DNA of 33,865 nt from an uncultured Treponema sp. (GCA_946631855.1 CAMPAL010000014.1:1-33865); one strand, 5' to 3'. Shown: positions 22,501-27,829, counted from the stretch's first letter. Notes: a model not told the origin generated them from the letters alone. Numbers and translations: made by a program.

Positions 22501-23466
22501 CAAACTGAAGGTACTTTTTTCGATATTATGATTACTTAAGATAGTTTCAATGTTCTCACTTTTAGCTGCACGACTTTCATCAGAAGTTGTATAAAGTCCA
22601 CTTAAAATTTTATAGATATCATTAGCAGAGAAATCGGAAAGTACTTCTTTATAAATATCATCATACAAATAATAAACTGATGTAGAGTTTCCAAGCAAAT
22701 CTTCGGCAGAAACTTCGCCTGTTGCAGGGTAACGTCTGGCATTATCATAAACTGTAATTGTACACCAGAGATTTTTTGTTCCCGATTTTTCAGTAGAACC
22801 GTAAATTTCAGAATAATCGTTTGTAGAATGTTCTTCAAATTCCGCAAGATCCAGTTCAATTACATGAGAAATATTTGATTTAGTGATTGTCTTTAATAAA
22901 TGAGCTTCATCACAGGCTGCATTGTCATAAACTTTTACATCAATATGATCTATCTGGTTTTCTTCACCGGCAGAACCATCCATGGAGAAGGTCTGTCCAT
23001 AAGCATCTGGAGTTTCACCAACTTTTGTTCCAGGACGTTTTAAAACAATAACAGGTGCAGTATTATCTATCTTAAAACCACGATTGACTTTTGTAGCATG
23101 TCCACCTTCATCGGTAATAATAACTGAAACTTCGTAAGATCCGTCTAAAATATCTTCAGCTACAGGATCAATTACACAAGTCCAGGTTCCTTCACCAATA
23201 TTTGATTCAGTAAGAACTGCGTCATAAGAAACAGCATCTCTAAATCCATCTGGACGAGAAAGTATAACTTTTAAAGATGATATTTTTCCATCATCACTCC
23301 AGTTTCCCTGAATTGCAAATGAGTCACGAATAACCGAATCGGTTTCAGGAGCTGTAATAGATACAGAAGGTGCTTTTGTGTCAACAGCTGAACCTAAACC
23401 AATTTCACAAGATGAGAAAACAATAATGACAAAAAGGTACAATAACCCCTTAAAAAGCTTATTCAT
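10516..23466 (-). CDS. Giant Ig-array lipoprotein B with propeller-like C-terminus
   Basis: 4316 residues in one uninterrupted frame. A lipoprotein signal (MNKLFKGLL, hydrophobic core, FSSC) puts the lipid Cys at residue 20, followed by EIGLG as in protein A. A conserved N-terminal block follows (PGTK, DAYGQTFS, SVYYLYDDIY, FSLNP..NP..V.GKDQL), then Ig-like modules with about 22 hinges (VDTKAP, IDNTAP, YDVSDP, VDNIPP, IDQEAP, VDTTLP, FDVTGP, IDPQGDAP and others). The array gives way near residue 3650 to a VPYI module, an NNINNND / NGDSNNLLTDDV segment, then repeats with alternating aromatic strands (VYLAYYDS, VVAVWWDGTNH, VHIAAYDSTNGDIWYAY, PYISYYAS) to the end. These resemble beta-propeller blades, but the fold is inferred. 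It is probably a very long envelope-anchored stalk carrying a distal domain. The gene has its own terminator. The 172 bases before it contain no gene. GGGGGC six bases before ATG is a poor Shine-Dalgarno. Confidence 0.9.
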   Translation of the reverse strand: MNKLFKGLLYLFVIIVFSSCEIGLGSAVDTKAPSVSITAPETDSVIRDSFAIQGNWSDDGKISSLKVILSRPDGFRDAVSYDAVLTESNIGEGTWTCVIDPVAEDILDGSYEVSVIITDEGGHATKVNRGFKIDNTAPVIVLKRPGTKVGETPDAYGQTFSMDGSAGEENQIDHIDVKVYDNAACDEAHLLKTITKSNISHVIELDLAEFEEHSTNDYSEIYGSTEKSGTKNLWCTITVYDNARRYPATGEVSAEDLLGNSTSVYYLYDDIYKEVLSDFSANDIYKILSGLYTTSDESRAAKSENIETILSNHNIEKSTFSLNPENNPKFSVSGKDQLEKDGNDFTPGNIDITNGSEVVVEVATGLDGISIDPTDLRPYVLPCDSYGNPSVSNVAENRIYLADKGTWAKSGTSYKFVVSLVHGRTAENTDVVLDLNVDNPYYIFGVEGYDVNGNAVVPNGKGYGFLFVSNGAAPDLGQIQTSTDGVNWTSDEVIYLHKGSPLYVKGSVGVETGLAALSIFKDKSTNPEPIVTDTSTSSPHTMYTNLAENGSSTFEYMIPSDTFSQTQTKQYSIRIEASNGKVSYDTVTVRYDVEGPSIKNYAISPKIADSTSATLGLLNGNVTLTGLLSDSYSGLNSENAKWTVFTTEDTAPSAASNWTAVSDATLVNQPLSNPDDFSFTFDTTKILTYDSENPSAVKYIKVVLTAYDEAGNSTDFSYIYTVDQSSDFPFICVDGTSLDAEISTYTELRTQIFENTDTECKNLITKGATVTFKLSDDDGFMNSTSTSSGFKITRKKNQTQGSVTFVADESSTDVEYLTLGGNPTSPILTYSFPDETGAYELEIELTDMVGNLPTSGKTQKIYVQCTGNAPEVSKSISPAYVTTNDSANLHSSYIKKDFTVVLAITDGSAPYTVTRNDNPDAQLTVDDSGEYPTVTDTFTPAAASSSGTIGYTVRDVFGKRKAVSVDYKVDNAVPSLTISDISASSVGTDNASYTFAGHADDLYNSANLSGVAAVEIDFDTDHSTVYTASGTENWSYIARFSELNLHEGQNTIYARAIDNVGNQSEWSTKTFIYDVSDPEATIAKYIDRNADERTIASNAFDYGYKFSLKGRAYDSNAVATVKLVQTKEGEDPVTITSGLTRSGNEWTCGDLPRAADGENFAADSADPAKAVNGTYRYVLYVTDAAGKEKTTSVCTVTVDNIPPELTLDAPAGTISGDNSLSGNTFTFKATSTDNDGGTGSAYIFYKFDDETSYTQVSCNDASQWKLTKLLGTGTSGSEADLYEGQHTFYIYSVDKAGNESTHIEKPFYIDQEAPFVTETLSTAYVKKTETDNGKVQLSGSVTESNGVNTFTVKRVASDSSEETFTIINNGSLTTSSAANTTWTYIPNTNGAVWSFTDYPGEGSYSYVISAVDNAGRTNASLTKSIVVDTTLPVISAISIAGKDPISANTDNSSNWYNAQVLSLNISVDNITETGSQVSSVEYATLASSASETSPANSSWVVLSLESGENGESDFYSANAMFTETGSAQKLFIRIKDNAGNVNYFNTDNSPIIINIDPSVPELSAQRYKLGTEGTEKSVSGTVFVNGSTELTVWGEFRDPESGIAGLTFKLGTTEITPTIQYSVDGTYKASFTPSAEDFGSTENTSKVLSVSGVNTAGTSFTITPFSLVYDNTNPGLTNISLTKENSNYAVYQPSSAYNYFVNNTEGTFTLSGNASDTSGVDNVKVEIFKNSNTTYGSTDTANPETPDITETFRDTAAYVWTYSGINLTGWTEETGAKIKVIVTDAAGNKTTRNVTLNFDVTGPIVTHLTDVKNKDLYLRVGSNDNEVVTDSTHADYDTDVGGKYESGTYGNALTMKIRGYFADETGGSGASKVYYYVTQTAPTETDDELKNLVLTSPTGVISKLSTESQKNVCYNVTPGATAASATLGGTKLSDAADNGTEYDRYYKTISSNFMETLSGFNTGTNYLVLVVTDNVGNSSLDIPSGSTNKYFTLNVEQDGPVITTNTTGIQYSNGGSGNITLSGTVTDAQAGVKSLSLSVTVDDTHTYTYSLDDDNLTAITGGYDWTCDVPHSIFAGCTGTKTITAIAVDKAGTGNTSTLPVATILVDTTGPSVTIQTSSSADTRESINIVNGKMSLSGIASDTSGLSTSEPLTLYYTRSEDTDNFGTDADSAWVKLAETTSDNSWTFTNINTPSLEKTYGDNDVHQTTVYFMVAGKDEPGNTGYSNRFTVIVDQDTDRPVIQFQNLKLLGENDAVMASSAPLPFSSGNLYGSVTDDDGVSGVRYKIGENGSWNNATLSNGSFNISLADGPNDLYFEVTDTEDNKTFTSSSSDSYSEETPKLTDSDSNKYGYRDSDTGRKITVTYIKIDTTDPYLGPLQFTTDVDSDNPIWKAKSEISSLPFGGTYRPKIKIRVPVYDVNLQYISAPVSMTIPGYTGSAITFTKTVNAELTAYPDAYYYESNTITLSSTNVSDGTKSCSIVVNDGSRQSTDTFTIVVDNTAPTITRTLPSASQYSSGSVTASGETNLTKWKNKDSTDTPSEYLYYALSLNDTTSPAVDNTEDELAKVTAITGWKDENGTAGSTACNYKPYYTPVIGDSYSWNVYFDGLSSTTASHDKTVKQFLIDSGVTTKDKIETTVTAEKFTTIVQAYLWMKAVDEAGNSTVEKFDFLIDPQGDAPTVTIEYPEENGTTLSSDVTLRGNASDNGGVNNGVDSVWIQIISAKENAYDSSTITSTQDWESTTGSLKFTDTVTPVVKTVDDKEQTSYSHAYTLKSFAPKLKDVKQWVNAENASGTKLYEVYTDITNATPTPVTTAPTGDDDADGSAYYIKATFSSSSVWTQKINRIGEFNPGTGKVNPIAFRVYAKDKDNNLSRYQEMLGVFDSDNPVISNVYLRQYSDNVNGIGDIVASRPYEADMWIKDVWWLCGNVSDTQGIKTLEVGPEGARVEQTVNGGENVSESFKYKLESGEGVGSLSIEVSATDNVDSSPHTEKKTYSINFDNEAPVNVTSGSKYSINTNVKNDNFFYTFGAQVTENSIDNKTQSGFAYLAFWFEKNIGNSHIVYDVMRSKANSEVSWADLTEEDGLMWKSVSVTRDADSQSSLRLTSIDPNVHAGGLCKIQGSIYFISSVSENGLSIEIDGQPEYKKDASGNPVLTETVKFAIANVVNKEAESGAGERSTEDGKYGYYKTLSGDDGDHMLESVNKQGTTWTWEANINSQNMKDGAVTLHYVAFDKAGKYAEESVEVNIANNAPRLASLTVWSDFNEDGEMQAAECDTKYYKGKERKIDGNYLTKATDVTSELVVSANGYDYNSNPTKGSAFKTVKATTRFIPELVGGNNELYYTYKYGSAAALDSATPKKGSATIGNGTDDGIDEDVDSDGYYIKDDNESAYISGHSDVYVEIPGSVEGEQEGDYTLNMLGNSTSNAEPTWFEYTIYDTTEGSTAWTETENYTNGRLSAKFRVALNVQYRDTTKPNVTIDNLYWKSLSDNSVYSSKSKVTSVADLEGHIELPADFGTTAIATTSDGTTAYGADDPKVSGIIKVEGDTFDDIKLKEIWVQMSNHTNLSTSVKASTYTGTWSKVAYSAETGWGFEAKDVFCNGEGHKVHWTLIVDTAKRTDQAQLDQTVKVYAVDDRGAAATNTSDETEYKMDIVPYIAGLKTGLSKFKKGNSSVFDRTSLGSYAVSSTETFYIYGFNMGGAKVYDSANTEVALTALTDEEVAALEWYSSSAKPAGSVYSLSASTLKSGNLTVKTKNISSLNNINNNDVKGSYDKPVNLTDNPTGDEEIYSNYYNRCPNGDSNNLLTDDVAIKIWQFDSTAVTPKVGSIEHPVMAIDPVNKNIGFAFVGGTAYFSMPYGKNSKNVTPNSFEYWIGGLDAWNSVSLAYDINGYSYATAAGGDLNTSKNGVDIFRFTTSRWNGKGTLTTEGYKDLNNQFGMEYIGEREYFLDTDGTWKDFTNFSKERIKSPSLATVASTEDTSKATVYLAYYDSINDEIRFSWGVIKNKKDDSDDTGMFGTHFDATRTSVAYSISKTSLIAGQTTNKAISTTPTYASSPVTTTSGQNVYAGEYVSIAALSGAGDSDNAVVAVWWDGTNHAMKYSYNKKPTGIAKGEYLQSETGWSAPVEIFSGEVGEYCKVTVDANNGVHIAAYDSTNGDIWYAYLKDFDNTSTKKVGCLDSNGFVGSELNIDVALVNNNPVPYISYYASNAAKPKIAKWVGSALTSTSSVAGAEDDLFTSNWEVSYVPTQSKLTLDHINVAVWKTNAGVLTTSLPGTKSFVSKAGSTDNSYGTVWGNGTNNEVLGYAIKTGSVGYIETAQIK

Positions 23467-23526
23467 AAAGTGCCCCCGAATGCTGAATTTCTCTCTTTAC
23501 TTAAACTTTCTAAAAATGATTAATGA

Positions 23527-23554
23527 TTTTTAATTATTATTGTTTTTAATTATT
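23527..23554. repeat. AT-rich direct repeat upstream of giant lipoprotein B
   Basis: The 12-mer TTTTTAATTATT occurs at 23527-23538 and again at 23543-23554, a 16-base period, and is followed by a degenerate third copy (GATTTTTGAATTTT). It lies 60-90 bases before the start codon of giant B. The spacing and A/T tracts could make curved DNA or an UP-like element for that promoter, or this may simply be low-complexity intergenic sequence. Confidence 0.4.
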
Positions 23555-23579
23555 GATTTTTGAATTTTAAAATACATCA

Positions 23580-23610
23580 AGGTGCTTCTAAGACCTGCTT
23601 AAAAACACCT
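23580..23610 (-). terminator. Possible terminator hairpin after the CmpB-family gene
   Basis: Read on the minus strand, AGGTGTTTTTAAG pairs over 13 positions with CTTAGAAGCACCT around a five-base loop, using two G-U wobbles. On the plus strand the same two positions become C-A mismatches, so the structure favours minus-strand RNA. It lies about 30 bases after the stop at 23639. It lacks a clean U-tract (the next bases are TGATGTATTTT), so it may be a weak terminator, an RNA-stabilising hairpin or part of the leader of giant B. Confidence 0.45.
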
Positions 23611-23638
23611 AAATATATTAATAATATCGGTTAAACTG

Positions 23639-24502
23639 TTAGTTATCGTTACTATTTAACTTCTTTTTTAGTTTATTTTCAAGTTTTTTCTTTAAAATTG
23701 ACAGTTTTAAGTGGGTCAATTCTTCTCTATACTGCAAACTTTGCATTGAAGGGAATCGGTTGATAAAACTTTCCGCTGCCTGATGCTTAAAACTTTCAAG
23801 TCTGTTAATTTTTTCAAGAATACGCTCATTTATCTTATCCTTATTTTCCTGGCCATGCTCTTTTACAGAAGCAAACATTTCTGCAAGAGAATCTCCACGG
23901 AACCAGGCTTCCTGACTGTAATGGTCGCGTAAACTTTCGCCAAAAGAACGGAGTTTTTCCATTGTTGTATTGAAATCCACCAGTTTGCGGACTGTAAAGA
24001 ATATATCTACCAGCAGAATGAATCCAATTACATCTGCAGAAATATTAATTACAAAATCACCCAGCCAGTTTAAGAAACGAAGCATATGAGGATAAACAAA
24101 TCTTATTACACCAAGGCCCATGAAACCAAACAAAACCGAGTTTAAAAGGCATACTCTGCCCTTGAGATTAAACTTATATTTCGAATAATCCCACCAGCGG
24201 GTATGAAAAAGTTTTTCCATAAACCAGCTTACAAAATACTCAACAATAGTACAAAGAAGCATTGAAGCCAAAAATAAAGGAATCCAGGTTTTATAGAGTG
24301 ATGGTGGCAAAGTCAAAATAACAACTCCACCAAAACCATACACAGGACAAAGTGGACCATGCAAAAAACCACGGTTTATAAAGCGGTGTTCATGGATAAA
24401 CCCTACATAAACAACTTCAGAACACCAGCCTATAAAAGAGAACATGATAAAAATTAAAAAAGCCCATTGAAAGGGCAGTCTAAAAACGGGTAAAAGTTCC
24501 AT
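23639..24502 (-). CDS. CmpB/type IV ABC-like polytopic membrane protein
   Basis: 287 residues from ATG 24502. The N-terminal 180 or so residues contain about five hydrophobic segments. They carry the pattern I associate with the putative ABC-transporter type IV (ABC_trans_CmpB) family: FSFIGWCSEVVY, INRGFLHGPLCPVYGFG, EYFVSWFMEKLF, RWWDYS and NLKGRVCL. The last 110 or so residues are charged and helical (KINERILEKINRLESFK, ending KKKLENKLKKKL), probably a cytoplasmic coiled coil. No ATP-binding subunit is nearby, so transport is unproven despite the family name. A longer reading from TTG 24538 is possible, but it has no ribosome-binding site and would overlap the apparent promoter, so I prefer the ATG. 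The gene is divergent from ptsI and separated from it by 40 bases. Confidence 0.8.
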   Translation of the reverse strand: MELLPVFRLPFQWAFLIFIMFSFIGWCSEVVYVGFIHEHRFINRGFLHGPLCPVYGFGGVVILTLPPSLYKTWIPLFLASMLLCTIVEYFVSWFMEKLFHTRWWDYSKYKFNLKGRVCLLNSVLFGFMGLGVIRFVYPHMLRFLNWLGDFVINISADVIGFILLVDIFFTVRKLVDFNTTMEKLRSFGESLRDHYSQEAWFRGDSLAEMFASVKEHGQENKDKINERILEKINRLESFKHQAAESFINRFPSMQSLQYREELTHLKLSILKKKLENKLKKKLNSNDN

Positions 24503-24505
24503 ATC

Positions 24506-24534
24506 TTTAAATATATAAAGATTTTCTATATAAT
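24506..24534 (+). promoter_or_regulatory. Predicted promoter of ptsI operon (leaderless)
   Basis: A perfect TATAAT (24529-24534) lies eight bases before ATG 24543, with TTTAAA at 24506-24511 seventeen bases upstream as a weak -35. The expected transcription start, about 24541, gives a leader of only a base or two, and no Shine-Dalgarno precedes the ATG. The -10 box overlaps the -35 box of the divergent promoter by two bases (24533-24534), so the two promoters should compete. Confidence 0.5.
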
Positions 24535-24538
24535 TCAA
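24510..24538 (-). promoter_or_regulatory. Predicted promoter of the CmpB-family gene (leaderless)
   Basis: On the minus strand TTGAAT (24533-24538) is followed after exactly 17 bases by TATATT (24510-24515), matching sigma-70 consensus at four and five of six positions. The predicted start of transcription, about seven bases on, falls at or one base before ATG 24502, so the mRNA would have essentially no leader. This agrees with the lack of a Shine-Dalgarno sequence. Confidence 0.5.
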
Positions 24539-24542
24539 ATTT

Positions 24543-26273
24543 ATGGAAGTTTTTCTTGGTATTCCCGCTGCTGACGGTATAGGAATTGGAACTGCGTTTG
24601 TTATCCCAGACCCAGTAAAACGTGCAATTCCACAGCATCACATTAAACTTGATCAGGTTACAAAAGGCTGGACCCGCTATACAGCTGCAGTTCAGACAAT
24701 CACACTGGAAATTAACGAACATCTGGATTCCCTTTCTAAAACAGATCCAAAAGATAAAGCTCAACGCGAAGTTTTTGAGACCTACATCCTCATGCTCAGC
24801 GACCCGGTTTTTACAAAAGAACTTAAAGACTTCTTTGAAAAAGAACTTTTTAATATAGAATACACAGTTCAGTTTAAAGCAGAAGAATACGCAAGCCGCT
24901 TACGTCAGGCTGGAAACTATTATCTTTCAGAAAGAGCCCAGGATATTACAGATATTTTTGGACGCGTTCTGGACGAAATGCTTGATATCCATCCTTTTGA
25001 TATAAATCAGGTTCCAGACGGTTCTGTAATTCTTGCGACTTCCTTAAGTTCCGCAGATACAATCATCCTTTCTAAACGAAAGATTGCGGGACTTGCCCTT
25101 ACAGAAGGCGGTGTTTCTAGCCACGTAGTAATTCTTGCAAGAAACTATGGAATTCCAACAATTGTAGGACTTGAAGACATAAGTAAGAAAGTCCGCAACG
25201 GTGAAACTGTAATTATTGATGGTAAAACCGCAGAAGTTCTGGTAAGCCCAGATAAAGCAACTATTGATGAATTCAAGGAAAAGATTCGCGAAGAACATTT
25301 CCGAAAACAAAGCCTCAAAGCATTCCTGGACAAACCAGCCCTTACAAAAGACGGAACAAAATTCAAACTTTATGCAAATATTGGTACACCAGAAGAAGCA
25401 GAAATTGCCGTCGCAGAAGGTGCAGATGGAATTGGTCTTTTCCGTACAGAATTCCTTTACATGGCTCAAAGTGGAGCTTCCTTAAATGCAGCAGCCCGTT
25501 CTTTTAGTGAACAGAATCAGTTCGAAGCCTATAAACAGGTTCTTCAGATAATGGGTGAAAAGCCTGTTACAATCCGAACACTTGATGCAGGTGGTGATAA
25601 ACTCATTAACTCGGTAGATATTCCAATTCTGGACGAAAAAAATCCTCTTATGGGTTTAAGAGCTGTTCGCCTTAGTCTTGCATGTCCAAACGTTCTTAAA
25701 ACACAGTTGAGGGCACTTTACAGAGCAAGCGTTTACGGAAATCTTAGAATTATGTTCCCACTGATTACAAGCGTAACACAGGTGAAGGAATGTCTTGAAA
25801 TAATAGAAGAAGTTAAAAAAGAACTTACATACGAAAACATTCCTTTCAAAAGTGATATACCAGTTGGAATTATGATTGAAACAGCTGCAGCCGCTTTAGT
25901 TTCAGACTGTCTTACAAAAGTTTCAGATTTTTTCAGTCTTGGTACAAATGACTTAACTCAGTACACTCTGGCAATCGACAGGGAAAATCCTCACGTTGCA
26001 GAGCTTTACAACGAATTTAACCTTGCAGTTTTAAGACTTATACAGATGACTATAAATTCTGCCAGCGAAGCAAACATCCCTCTTTCAGTTTGTGGAGAAA
26101 TGGCAGGACGACAGGACTCTATCATGGTTCTTGCAGGAATGGGAATCCGCCACTTAAGTATGAGTCCAAAAATGATTTCCAGCGCAAAAGAACTTTTATC
26201 CAGATTTACAATTGAAGAACTTCAGGCTATTTCTGCCAAACATCTGGATAATATCTGGGAAATGAACCTCTAA
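24543..26273 (+). CDS. ptsI: PTS Enzyme I (PEP-protein phosphotransferase)
   Basis: 576 residues, normal for Enzyme I. It transfers phosphate from PEP to HPr in the cytoplasm. The N-terminus (FLGIPAADGIGIGTA) aligns with the usual start of the family, which supports ATG 24543. The phosphohistidine domain carries TEGGVSSHVVILARN with the phospho-acceptor His at residue 194. The C-terminal TIM-barrel has EGADGIGLFRTEFLYM, LDAGGDK, NPLMGLRAVRL, LRIMFPLI, DFFSLGTNDLTQYTLA and SVCGEMAG with the catalytic Cys at 517. All key motifs are intact. No HPr or EII gene is in view, so it must act with partners encoded elsewhere, in sugar uptake or in a regulatory phosphorelay. It is the first gene of a plus-strand operon with der (20 bases downstream). 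Confidence 0.97.
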   Translation: MEVFLGIPAADGIGIGTAFVIPDPVKRAIPQHHIKLDQVTKGWTRYTAAVQTITLEINEHLDSLSKTDPKDKAQREVFETYILMLSDPVFTKELKDFFEKELFNIEYTVQFKAEEYASRLRQAGNYYLSERAQDITDIFGRVLDEMLDIHPFDINQVPDGSVILATSLSSADTIILSKRKIAGLALTEGGVSSHVVILARNYGIPTIVGLEDISKKVRNGETVIIDGKTAEVLVSPDKATIDEFKEKIREEHFRKQSLKAFLDKPALTKDGTKFKLYANIGTPEEAEIAVAEGADGIGLFRTEFLYMAQSGASLNAAARSFSEQNQFEAYKQVLQIMGEKPVTIRTLDAGGDKLINSVDIPILDEKNPLMGLRAVRLSLACPNVLKTQLRALYRASVYGNLRIMFPLITSVTQVKECLEIIEEVKKELTYENIPFKSDIPVGIMIETAAAALVSDCLTKVSDFFSLGTNDLTQYTLAIDRENPHVAELYNEFNLAVLRLIQMTINSASEANIPLSVCGEMAGRQDSIMVLAGMGIRHLSMSPKMISSAKELLSRFTIEELQAISAKHLDNIWEMNL

Positions 26274-26293
26274 ATCTCAAACAAGGAAATTGT

Positions 26294-27829
26294 ATGGCAA
26301 AGAAAAAAGCTAAGCCTGATTTTAGCAAACCAAAAGAAATAAAAGAAGAAATTCTCAAAAACGAAGAAGAAATGCCAGACTTCATTGATGATAAAAGTGT
26401 AGATGGCATTACCATAGCGGCAGACGGAACTGTAACTTCAACAGGAGAACTTGATCCTCAGGATGCCGAATACAAAGGGCTTCCAATGGTTGTTATTGCA
26501 GGCCGTCCAAACGTTGGAAAGTCTACTCTTTTCAATCGTCTGCTCAAAAAAAGAATTGCAATTACCAATGACCAGCCAGGCGTAACCCGTGACCCGGTAG
26601 AAGCTACTGCCATTATTAATGACAAGCCCGTTCACCTGGTGGATACAGGCGGATACAAACTTACTCGTGATATTGGAACAAAAGAAGCAGAACTCGACGA
26701 TTACGTTGTTGAACGTTCTTTAGATATGATTGAAAAAGCTGATGTTGTCATTCTTCTTCTTGATGCAACAGAAATTACTGGTGAAGACGAAGAATTTATC
26801 CTTAAAATGCGTCCTTACTGGAACAAAATGATTGCAGCAGTAAACAAAACAGAAGGTGGAAAAAACGAAGCCGAAGCATGGAACTATGCAAAATATGGTT
26901 TTAACGAACTGATTTTTATTTCTGCAGAACATGGCGACCGCATCAGTGATTTGAAAAATCTTATTACCAACAGCTGTGATTTTAGCAGAGCAAAAGTTGT
27001 TTCTTCTGACCGTCCTATAAAAATTGCAATTTTAGGAAAACCAAATACAGGAAAATCTACTCTTTCAAACCGTCTTACACATTCAGAAAATTCTATTGTT
27101 TGTGATTATGCAGGAACTACCCGCGATGTTGTTGAAGGAGAATTTTCTTATGGTGGCAAACATTTCAAAGTTCTTGATACCGCAGGAATCCGCCGTAAAG
27201 CCAAAGTTCATGATGATGTAGAATACTATTCTGTAAACAGAGCCATTAAAACTCTTGATGAATGCGATGTTGTTTTCCTTATGATAGATGCCGTAGAAGG
27301 TCTTGCCGAACAGGATAAAAAGATTTGTTCACTTGCTTTTGAAAAAGGAAGAGGAATTATCTTTGTTCTGAATAAATGGGATTTGAAGGAAGACCAGGGC
27401 AACAAGGCAATAAAAGGTGTTCGCGAATGGATGAACATTATGTTTGCCCATATGGATTTTGCACCAATTCTCCCTCTTTCTGCACTGGAAGGAAAAGGTA
27501 TAAAAGATTTGTTAAACACAGCAATCACCCTTTATGAACAGTTAACCAGAAAGATTGGAACTTCTTCTTTGAACAATGCCCTTCAGGACTGGCTGGACCG
27601 TTATCCACCACCTGCCAGTAAAACTTCGCATTTCAAGATTCGCTATATGACACAGGCAAGTACAAATCCTGTAAGTTTTGTAATTTTTGCAACAAGACCA
27701 GAAGTTGTACCTGAGCCATATATCACCTATTTGAAAAACAGAATTCGCGAAGATTTAGGCTACGACCAGATTCCAGTTCAGCTGGAATTTAAGGGCAGCC
27801 GCCAGAAGTGGGAAGACCGGGAGCGTTAA
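26294..27829 (+). CDS. der: Ribosome biogenesis GTPase Der (EngA)
   Basis: 511 residues with two tandem GTPase domains and a C-terminal KH-like domain; in bacteria Der acts in 50S subunit maturation. Domain 1 has GRPNVGKST (70-78), PGVTRD (95-100), DTGG (117-120) and NKTE (184-187). Domain 2 has GKPNTGKST (248-256), AGTTRD (273-278), DTAG (295-298), NKWD (360-363) and SALEGKG. The KH-like end contains HFKIRYMTQAS and ends near VQLEFKGSR. The first 60 or so residues are a Lys/Glu-rich extension absent from E. coli Der, which accounts for the extra length. The G4 motif of domain 1 has Glu where NKxD is usual. AAGGAA five bases before ATG 26294 is a good ribosome-binding site. The stop TAA shares its last base with the next start codon (TAATG). 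Confidence 0.97.
   Translation: MAKKKAKPDFSKPKEIKEEILKNEEEMPDFIDDKSVDGITIAADGTVTSTGELDPQDAEYKGLPMVVIAGRPNVGKSTLFNRLLKKRIAITNDQPGVTRDPVEATAIINDKPVHLVDTGGYKLTRDIGTKEAELDDYVVERSLDMIEKADVVILLLDATEITGEDEEFILKMRPYWNKMIAAVNKTEGGKNEAEAWNYAKYGFNELIFISAEHGDRISDLKNLITNSCDFSRAKVVSSDRPIKIAILGKPNTGKSTLSNRLTHSENSIVCDYAGTTRDVVEGEFSYGGKHFKVLDTAGIRRKAKVHDDVEYYSVNRAIKTLDECDVVFLMIDAVEGLAEQDKKICSLAFEKGRGIIFVLNKWDLKEDQGNKAIKGVREWMNIMFAHMDFAPILPLSALEGKGIKDLLNTAITLYEQLTRKIGTSSLNNALQDWLDRYPPPASKTSHFKIRYMTQASTNPVSFVIFATRPEVVPEPYITYLKNRIREDLGYDQIPVQLEFKGSRQKWEDRER

Noticed and set aside
1-23466. The periodic arrays in the giants as a DNA-level tandem repeat or CRISPR-like array.
   Set aside because: The periodicity is at protein level only; neighbouring modules differ widely in DNA sequence and there are no identical repeats with spacers.
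24503-24538. Longer N-terminus for the CmpB-family protein from TTG 24538.
   Set aside because: No ribosome-binding site, a weak start codon, and it would place coding sequence over the best promoter match; ATG 24502 starts just before the first membrane helix.
24543-26273. Enzyme I as PEP synthase or pyruvate phosphate dikinase.
   Set aside because: Domain order and length (576 residues, N-terminal HPr-binding region, SVCGEMAG end) match Enzyme I, and there is no ATP-grasp domain.
27808-27828. GTG start giving the MerR protein seven extra residues.
   Set aside because: The extra residues overlap the end of der and precede the conserved HTH start; TAATG overlap and GGAG favour 27829.
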